Part shown: in pieces, positions 56,830 to 64,000 of the stretch
Layout: every line of letters starts with the position of its first letter
How positions within the stretch are numbered: position 1 is the stretch's first letter
Source of the DNA: Acanthococcus lagerstroemiae
Taxonomy: Eukaryota > Arthropoda > Insecta > Hemiptera > Eriococcidae
Assembly (NCBI GenBank): GCA_031841125.1
Contig: CM063109.1
Location: 1,526,321-1,590,320 of the forward strand
Direction of reading: 5' to 3'
DNA length: 64,000 nt
The notes under the pieces: model-generated
What the model saw: the letters and a program-made list of their open reading frames with translations, nothing else
The model's database searches: none
What the model was told of the DNA's origin: nothing
Position numbers and translations under genes: made by a program

Positions 56830-59700
56830 TGCGATTATGAGTCGCCCCCTCTTTAGTCAGTAGTTCCTTGGCCCGTATCGAGCAAAGGTTTCGCGTAAGC
56901 GCTCCTACTCTTTCCTGTACTTTGCTATTGTTTGGAATTTTTTATTTATTTTTAATTTATTCGTGTCGTCCTTCCATCTTGTAATTTGTTTGCCCTTCCT
57001 TCTTTTTCTGTCCCACGGCTGCCAAAATGTTGCTCTATAGGTCCGTTGGTCTCTCTTGCTTATGTTAGAGCTCTATAACTTCGTGTGAGTACAATCGTCC
57101 GCCATTTTGACGTCAACCTTACCCGTGGATGCCGAATTCGACTACGCGGTACGCTCCGCATAGTCGAATTCAGCATCCACGGGCGCGGTTAGAGTCAAAA
57201 TGGCGGACGATTGTACTTACACGAAGTTATAGAGCTCTACTTAGGTTCAACATTAACCTTTCCATCTGCGTGACTAATTTTATTTCAGGTTTTTTCTTTT
57301 AGAGGCCATGTTTGATATCCGTAGGTGAGGGACCAGTATTTGGACCATACTTTTGTGATTCGTATATTTACTTCATTTTCAATTTGGTTTTCAAAAGCTA
57401 TGTTTTGGCCTAGATAAGGTTCCCTCCTTTTTACTATTTCGATATCTTTTCCATCTAATGGATTTTCTTTTGTCCCAATTTTTTCGAAAGGATTCTGGTT
57501 TTTTGGGTATTTATTATTAGTTTTGCTTCTTTGCTTTGCCTGTTTAGGTCTTTAAACATTTTCTTGAGATCTTCTAATGTTTCTGCTACAAGAACGATAT
57601 CGTCTGCGAATCTTAGATTCATTAGGCGACTACCGTTTATGTTAATCCCCCTCCCCTCCTAGTTCAGATTCCTAAATATTCATCCAACGCGCGTGGTTGA
57701 ATAGAATCGGTGATAGGAGGTCGCCTTGTCTTACTCCTTTTTTGATGTCCAAATATTCGCCCGTCGTGTCCGTCCTAATCCTAGCTTTCATTTTTTCATA
57801 TATTTCGTATATTAGTTTGATAAATTTTACGGGGGAGGGATTCCTTGATTTTGAGCGAGCTTAGCCGAAATTCGTGGCTTATAGAGTCAAAAGCCTTGTT
57901 GTAGTCTATTAGTTTTACGTGTATGTCTTTTCCATACTCGTTACATTTTTTTATTATCTGATTTACCGTATGTATATGGTCCACTGTTGAGAAGGATCTT
58001 CGGAAACCCGCCTGTTCTATTGGTCACTGTAAGATTAATATTTTTCTAACTCTGTTTTCTAGCGCTTTTGAAAATATTTTGAAAATTATCGGAGTACAGG
58101 TGATTGGTCTGTAATTTTCTACTTTATGTTTAATCCCCTTTTTTTTAAAAGAGTATTATTGTGTCCGAACATTTCTGGTCCTGTGGGATCTTTCCTGTTT
58201 CCAAAATTTTATCGAATAATTTTGCTATAGTATTATTACTAGTTCCCTTCCTCTCATCTTTATGTGTTCGTTGGTTATGTTGTCGTGACTGGGACTTTCA
58301 TTTGATTTTAATTGATTTACTATTGCTTTGGTTTCGCTTTCCAAGAAGTTCCAAGAAGGAGGGTTCATTTTCCACCTTCTGGTCTAATAGATTTTCGATG
58401 TCATCTTCATTGCTGCCAGTATACAATTCTGCGTAGTATTCTTTTATTATTTGGTTTATACCATTTCGGTCGTAGACCTTGCCACCTTCACTGTTTACGA
58501 AGTAGGCGGTCCATTGTGTACCTGGGTTTAGTTGCCTTCTCATTTTCCCAAAGTTATTATTGTCTTCTAAAGTTTTCCTTATAATTTCGTTTTTAGTTAT
58601 ACAGTTATTTTGTCTAATTTTGTTTCGAATTAATCTGGAGACCAGTTTAACTCTATTTTTTCTATTTTTGTTTCTCCTTTGATTCTTAATAAACCACTTC
58701 TTTTAGCTTGTAAACTTTTTATTTCTTCTTTTAATTCAATTATGTTTGTATATCGTTATTACCTGTATTTGATTTTGATTCTTCTGACTCTGATATGGCT
58801 GCGTTAATCGCTTCAGTTATTTGTTTGTATAGTGTTTCAACTATTCCTGAATCTTACTTCTTTAGGACTATTTCATTTAGTTTTTTCGCTAAGTTTCTTT
58901 TAATTTTAGGAGGTTACTTACTTTTCTTTTTTTTTGTCGGAGTTTTTTATTTTTTTGGGAGGGTCTTTATTGTTAATAAGCGATGGTCCGAGTAAAATTC
59001 GAATTCATTGTTTATTTCAGAGTTTACTTGTGTTGTCATTTCTAGGTGTAATTATTTAGTCTATTGTAGGTTTATATTCGTGGTTGGGTGCTATCCAAGA
59101 CTTTGTTTCTGATAGAATCTTACCAGTCTCCAGCTTCTTTCGTTTCTTTTTCCATATCCAAACTTTCCTAATGTTTCAAATTCACCTTCTTGTCTTTGGC
59201 CTATCTGACTGTTCCAATCTCTCATCGGGAAAAGTTTATTGTCTCTTTTCTTCAGTTCTTTTTGAGTAATTTGTTCCACTATTTCGTAGAACTTTTCGAT
59301 TTCCTCGTCCTCTGCCATAGATGTGGGGGCATAAATTTGTAAGTAAGTTACGCTTGTTTCATTTATTCTCATTTTCAGTACTGCTGAGATGCCTTTTAAA
59401 TTTCTTTTACCGCCTTTTTGTACTTTGAACTGATTAAAAAACCTACCCCTTCCCCCATTACTTCCAATATTGTGGAACAAATTACCTTTCTTCGTTGTTT
59501 GGATTCTCTCCCCGCTTCGGATTTCCGATAGACCTAATACCGCCAGCTTAGATTTCACGAATGCATTTTCTGATTCCCTAAAATTTAACTGTTTGAGTAG
59601 TGTTCTTGCGCGTTTAGTGTGCCTATTATAATTTTAGTTTTATTTAGTTGTTTTTTTTTTGTCCGAATTTTCATGTTTGTTTTTGTTTATCGTTTCGTTG
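56830..59700 (-). mobile_element. RTE-type retrotransposon, long but broken copy
   Basis: Minus strand from 59.65 kb: start (KTKIIIGTLNAQ, KLAVLGLSEIRSGERIQTTK); endonuclease domain (GISAVLKMRINET, TYLQIYAPTSMAEDEEIEKF, MRDWNSQIGQ at the GDFNA block); fingers; RT core (MDHIHTVNQIIKKCNEYGKD, KLIDYNKAFDS, YLDIKKGVRQGDLLSPILFN, LMNLRFADDIVLVAETLEDL); and a C-terminal end (WQPWDRKRRKGKQITRWKDD, ERLRETFARYGPRN) near 56.85 kb. Several frame breaks and stops make it inactive; the catalytic GDFN reads MRDWN. A palindromic MITE (57067-57238) interrupts its 3' part. Confidence 0.9.
57067..57238. repeat. Palindromic MITE, copy 3, inserted in the RTE element
   Basis: Arms begin AGAGCTCTATAACTTCGTGT and continue to CCGCCATTTTGAC, matched almost perfectly in inverse at the other end. 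The centre is CGACTACGCGGTACGCTCCG then CATAGTCGAATTCAGCATCC. Axis near 57152. Flanked by TA. RTE coding sequence lies on both sides, so the insertion is younger than the RTE copy. Confidence 0.88.
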
Positions 59701-59899
59701 GGTGCGCTTGCGGAATGGGTTACCAGGTAGGGGGAACCGATGCTATGCTACGGAATTTCCCGGTAGCTTTTTAAGTCCCAGTCTCCGTCCCTGCATACAT
59801 ACATGCTGGCAGTACGGAGTGAACTTTTTCGAATCACTACAGCACCAGTCAAGCCGTTCTCATCGATTGTACAAATTTTATAGCTAACGAGTGTCAAAA

Positions 59900-61535
59900 A
59901 TAAATGGAAGATAGATTTTTATCATAGTACTGCCTATCGCTTTGATTTTTGTGTTATCAGTATTTACGGCGAGCTGTATTTCACTCGTGCTTGATTTAGA
60001 ATAATATATCGTATGCACTAACTGGTATGTAACTGTTAGTGAAGGTCAAGATGTTAGATAAAAGAGTAGCGGCAACGGAATGTACCTATGTATATAAGTA
60101 CTTAATACTGTCACTGCATCAGCGTCAGATGTAGGTATGTAGCTATTCTTCTCGTGTACCTACTCATAGACTCGTTCATAGTACTCCTATATGTACATAC
60201 AGTATGTAGGTATGTATGTATGTATATATGTATATATGAGCGCGAAATATGCGAATAATTCGTGTTACCTGTATATATACATACATACTTGTAACATCTT
60301 ACACGGGAATTATGTCGGAAAAGAAATCGAATCAGAAAACGCAGTAACTATGGACAGAAGATGTCTTCTTGCTTTGAAAGATTTGTTTTTCTGGGGAATC
60401 TTACAGATTCCCGATTGCCGAATCGCAGGCCGTATCTAGTAAAACTAACGTAATTATATCAAACTCTCCGAACGTGTGGCGCGGTATTAATTACTAAAAT
60501 AATATTGATTCGCAAAAGCGAGTGCTTGAAAGCTATTACCTACTGTTTGAAAATTTATTTCTGTAGTAAACATTACTTGCAATTTTTCTAACGTAATCGA
60601 GTACTTATTTGTTGGACTCATTGTTCCTTATTATATTTCGTTCGAAGAAAATTTAATAATAACTTTAAAAGAAAGAAAGAAAAGAAAAAAAAATCGCTGG
60701 TTGCTGTACAACGGGGTGAGGAGGTATGTGAAAAAACCTTGCCGAGGAAAATTATTATTGAAAATATTTTCTTGTGAATGAATAAAAGCGTACCTGTCAC
60801 TCGAGCGGAGAATAATACGATCTTTGTTTCACCAAAACGTGCATCCGATTTATCGACTTTATTATCTACGAAAGATATTAATACGCTACGTCAGATATTG
60901 TTATATTTATACGTATATTTTTTTTTTTTTAATTTAATTTTTAAATTTTTTCACGTTAAACCGGGCAAAAATGTGAATTTGATGTCGCCACGATGAAATA
61001 ACGAGAACTTCGTCATGATAATGAAGTATACATCGACTGAAAAAATGATCGCGCGATGGACAACAATCGAGCGTCGTACTGCTGAAAACTAGTTGCATTA
61101 TAGTACGAATATTAGTACGAGTATATTATGTTTACGCTTTTTCACATTTCACAAAATAGACCGCACCACACCGCACCGGACCACCGGTTAATTCACGACC
61201 TTCAGACGGTGTACGTTCGAGGATGGTTCAGTACTCATTTACCTTACACACATTCATTGAATTCGAATCAAATAATGCTTTCTGCGGCTGCTATGCGCAC
61301 TTAGGTCATCATGTGGCCGCGAGTCGCGTACGCCTGCCCTAGCGCAATTTCAGATTGAAACGAAAGAGTAAATAATTATCTTCGAATCGGCATATTGGAC
61401 TTGCTTATTCAATTATTAGCCATTGAACGGTCGATCGACGACCATTCATTTTTAATAATTGTCCCTCAGAATGATCATGATGAAGGTGATAGGAAATCAA
61501 AAGATTACAATAACAAATTATTTTTATTATTACTA

Positions 61536-61571
<36 letters not shown>

Positions 61572-61879
61572 TATTGATATCTAGTGAAGACGACGGTCGA
61601 TTGCCGCTGTTGACTCTTTCGTTTATCTAAGGTTTTGTGCTGCTGTGCTGAAGGTCACAAACCAGACCTGACCGGCGAGAGGAAGACCAGACTAGAATAG
61701 ACACGGTTTGCCCCTTCCACCCTTAGTAGAGTGGCGAAACTTTATTTGCTTCTTGATCGTAATAATTATTTGCAATTCTGCCTTAAGTGGCTCTCCTCCT
61801 CGCGGTAAAAGTACCTGCGGGAACATTCGAATTATTAGAATGAGTGTTAGAATGTATGTATCTCTTTTATAATCAATTG
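59900..61879. other. No gene recognised
   Basis: AT-rich sequence with a TATG/GTAT-rich tract near 60.20-60.30 kb and an (ATT)n run near 61.54-61.57 kb. A 72-codon frame at 60778 shows no family features. Confidence 0.4.
61541..61569. repeat. (ATT)n microsatellite
   Basis: About nine ATT units. Confidence 0.9.
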
Positions 61880-62095
61880 TTAGAACCGCGAATCCGAACG
61901 TTGTTTCATCCTCGCATCTTTTTTTAGTTGATCACAAAACTGTTTGCAGATGAGCCTGACATGCGTTGTCCAGTGCTTATCTAAAATCGCACAATGGACC
62001 GCCTTGTAGCGATTTGCAGTAATTTGATAGTACTGATAGTTCTTACTAAATTCTGTAATCAGTACTATCAAACCATCGATGGTCTTGTCATTCAA
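61880..62095 (-). other. Unassigned 71-codon open frame
   Basis: Begins MNDKTIDGLIVLITEF and contains YKAVHCAILDKHWTTHVRL and CKQFCDQLKKDARMK. The composition is protein-like, but no family was recognised. A hAT-type MITE lies 22 bp upstream. It could be a terminal exon, a gene relic or chance. Confidence 0.2.
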
Positions 62096-62117
62096 TTTTC
62101 TTTTTGTTGATGGTATT

Positions 62118-62394
62118 CAGTGGCGGAACTATGGGGAGGGGGGGGGTCGGACACCCCCCCCATTTGGGTTGAAGAATAAAAAAAAACATTGCGAAAGCAC
62201 CTTACATATACATATAAAAATGTAGTGAACGTGTACACCAGCAGTGCTGTAGTCCTGTGTGGACTTTAAAATGTATCAAGAGAATCAACTGAGAAATGGC
62301 GATTATCGAAAATACAATGAAAGTAAAATGAAAATACAAAAAACTGATTAGGGCTCAAAACACTCTCCTTGGAAAATTTCTAGATCCGCCACTG
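62118..62394. mobile_element. hAT-type MITE, related to the 4.57 kb copy
   Basis: Starts CAGTGGCGGAACTATGG and ends with the inverse of CAGTGGCGGATCTAG. Flanks ATGGTATT and ATAGTATT match at 7 of 8. 277 bp, with a G-run and a C-run forming a possible stem near the left end. Confidence 0.85.
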
Positions 62395-63059
62395 ATAGTA
62401 TTCGCGAAATAATTTAATAGTTTCACATTGTTTTAGAAACCACTGAAAAACTAGAGGAAAAACTGGAAATCATTGAAAACCATTGTCATCAAACTATTCG
62501 GAACTATCCGATTAATAACTGATTTATTTAAAAGTTTTTAGTATTCTTGCAGAATTCAGTAGCTCGATCATTTGTTACAGGTATTTACGTTTATTAATAA
62601 TTTTGACCAGTTACAATAGTTTGAAAATTGCAGTATCTTTCGTTTATATATGACAAATTAAGCTCTAAGCGATATTAATATGAAGTGACATCAGGACACG
62701 ATCTCATTTTTTTCAAATTCAATAATGAGAAAAATTATCAAAATTATTTGATAGTAGGATCAAACTGCGTTCAATATTAGGTACCTAGTATAGATTTTTT
62801 TTCTCTTATTCTTTTTTTTCTTAGTACTATCAAAACTATCAGAAAATACTAATCGCTACTACCTGGCAATTGCAACATCTTGGAATCTTCCGCGCATTTT
62901 GTTCTTGATATGTAAATAAAGAAGGTATGCATTTTCCCGCTCGGCAGAACATGAGAAAATAACGGCGAATGAATCAGCGATTAAAAAAAAGAAGGGCACG
63001 GTGAAATAAGTAAAGTTGTGAACGGCAGAAAAATAGCGACACGACAATTAAAAAAAATG

Positions 63060-63395
63060 TAGAAGTTTGCTTCTGTATAATATATTTTTCAGAGCCCAAT
63101 AGTTTTTCCAAGCTCGTGCTCTTCTTTTTGATATCTGACGACTTAGGGCTTCTCGTATAGAATCAAAAACTTTCCTGAATGGTTAATTAGAAATTCCCTT
63201 ATTTTTTCTATTAGTTGTCCAAATTTCTACGAAATTCTGCCTGTTCAGCACCTTGGCATTGATCCAATTGTGGGTATATGCGGTTTTTGATTAGTTTGGC
63301 AAACATTTTTCCTAAATTTGAACTCAAACTTATTGGCTTGTAATTATTTATACCATTTTTATCTCCTTTTTGAACAGTAATATGATTTCCGAAAA
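63060..63395 (-). mobile_element. RTE-type reverse-transcriptase fragment
   Basis: The minus strand reads ITVQKGDKNGINNYKPISLS then SNLGKMFAKLIKNRIYPQLD and EQAEFRRN. These are the KkGD..dinNYRPISL, K...kii..Ri and EQAGFR.. blocks of RTE polymerases. Stops follow; both ends are truncated. Confidence 0.85.
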
Positions 63396-64000
63396 TCGCC
63401 CCTATGTATGGACGTGCATGGCTGACGTGATTGGACGTGTCTCGTAGTCTGCGAGACGCTACAGAAATTTGCAGTCTTCAGTAGATATAACGTTGCTCGT
63501 TCTTGCGGTAAAATGATCGTAGGAAATATCATTCTGAATTTAGGGAACATAAAATGAAATCACGGTACTCTGGCTCGATTAAAGAGCGGTGTACATCATT
63601 TTCCTCTACCGAGTAACTTTGTACGCATTCCGAATATGGGGGGGGGGGAATTATGACATTTTTGACCGAGTCGGAGTGAGCGACAGACTAAGAAGAGGAG
63701 GCTTACTGTTTTTAAAATCTTGCGAAGCCTTCTTCCGTCCAGCTGACTTCATGTTTGTACAAATTCCTTTCTCTTTTCAGGAAATCAAGCGCTTGGTACG
63801 TTTCTATGTTTACATGTTGAAAATAAATGGCGTAATTCTGAGATTTGAGTGCCCCCCCCCCTGTCTTGAAATGTTATTTTACCATCGCCGTTGACTTGTG
63901 TGAACATCCTTTTTGTTTGGTAAAACAGAGAAGAGCGATCGCAAGGTAGTATAGTGTTCTCATTTTCTCTCCACAGATTTAAAATACGTAATACTAAGTT

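Noticed and set aside
1..64000. CRISPR array, operons, ribosomal RNA genes, prophage
   Set aside because: No direct-repeat/spacer pattern, no prokaryotic gene layout and no rRNA sequence was seen; intron-split genes and transposon types show a eukaryote.

Overview
The window looks like nuclear DNA of an arthropod, most likely an insect. It is AT-rich, its one clear host gene is split by GT-AG introns, and its transposon types (Jockey, R1, RTE, Helitron, hAT MITEs, TA-flanked MITEs) are typical of insects. I saw nothing bacterial or viral. The species cannot be fixed from the sequence. All coordinates, splice sites and counts were worked out by eye without searches or alignments.

The only well supported host gene is an M13 (neprilysin/endothelin-converting-enzyme) zinc metallopeptidase on the minus strand. 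It runs from about 29.8 kb to its stop at 10.87 kb. Eighteen exons can be chained with compatible phases into an open frame of about 794 residues. It has a short cytoplasmic tail, one membrane anchor, the PCDDF-type N-terminal signature, the zinc motif HELTH, the third-ligand motif ENIAD, the C-terminal H...R pair and a final CxxW. Upstream of the anchor exon lies a second, phase-compatible exon that also encodes a membrane anchor, so the gene may have two alternative first coding exons. Its introns hold hAT-type MITEs, a decayed tandem repeat with a unit near 130 bp, and one copy of a palindromic MITE. A second host gene may be present on the minus strand near 43.7-44.1 kb as two phase-matched exons of unknown family.

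The rest is mostly repeat-derived. From 1.5 to 9.1 kb lie a degenerate fold-back region, a Tc1-like element with long inverted arms (2.82-3.65 kb), a hAT MITE with perfect 8-bp target duplications (4.57-4.96 kb), two small TA-flanked MITEs, an RTE reverse-transcriptase fragment, a Helitron Rep relic, and a Jockey ORF1/endonuclease fragment that abuts the Helitron relic. From 33 to 38 kb lie decayed non-LTR fragments, a broken R1-clade element and a Helitron-like 3' end. An RTE C-terminal fragment sits near 40 kb and a longer RTE copy at 56.8-59.7 kb; the latter is interrupted by a palindromic MITE. Another RTE fragment is at 63.1-63.4 kb.

The most distinctive repeat is a family of nearly perfect palindromes with three copies (13.71, 41.52 and 57.15 kb axes). 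They share a GC-rich centre, while their outer arms differ between copies but stay self-complementary within each copy. I found no convincing undescribed multi-gene system. The observations most worth following up are the possible alternative anchor exons and the palindrome family.
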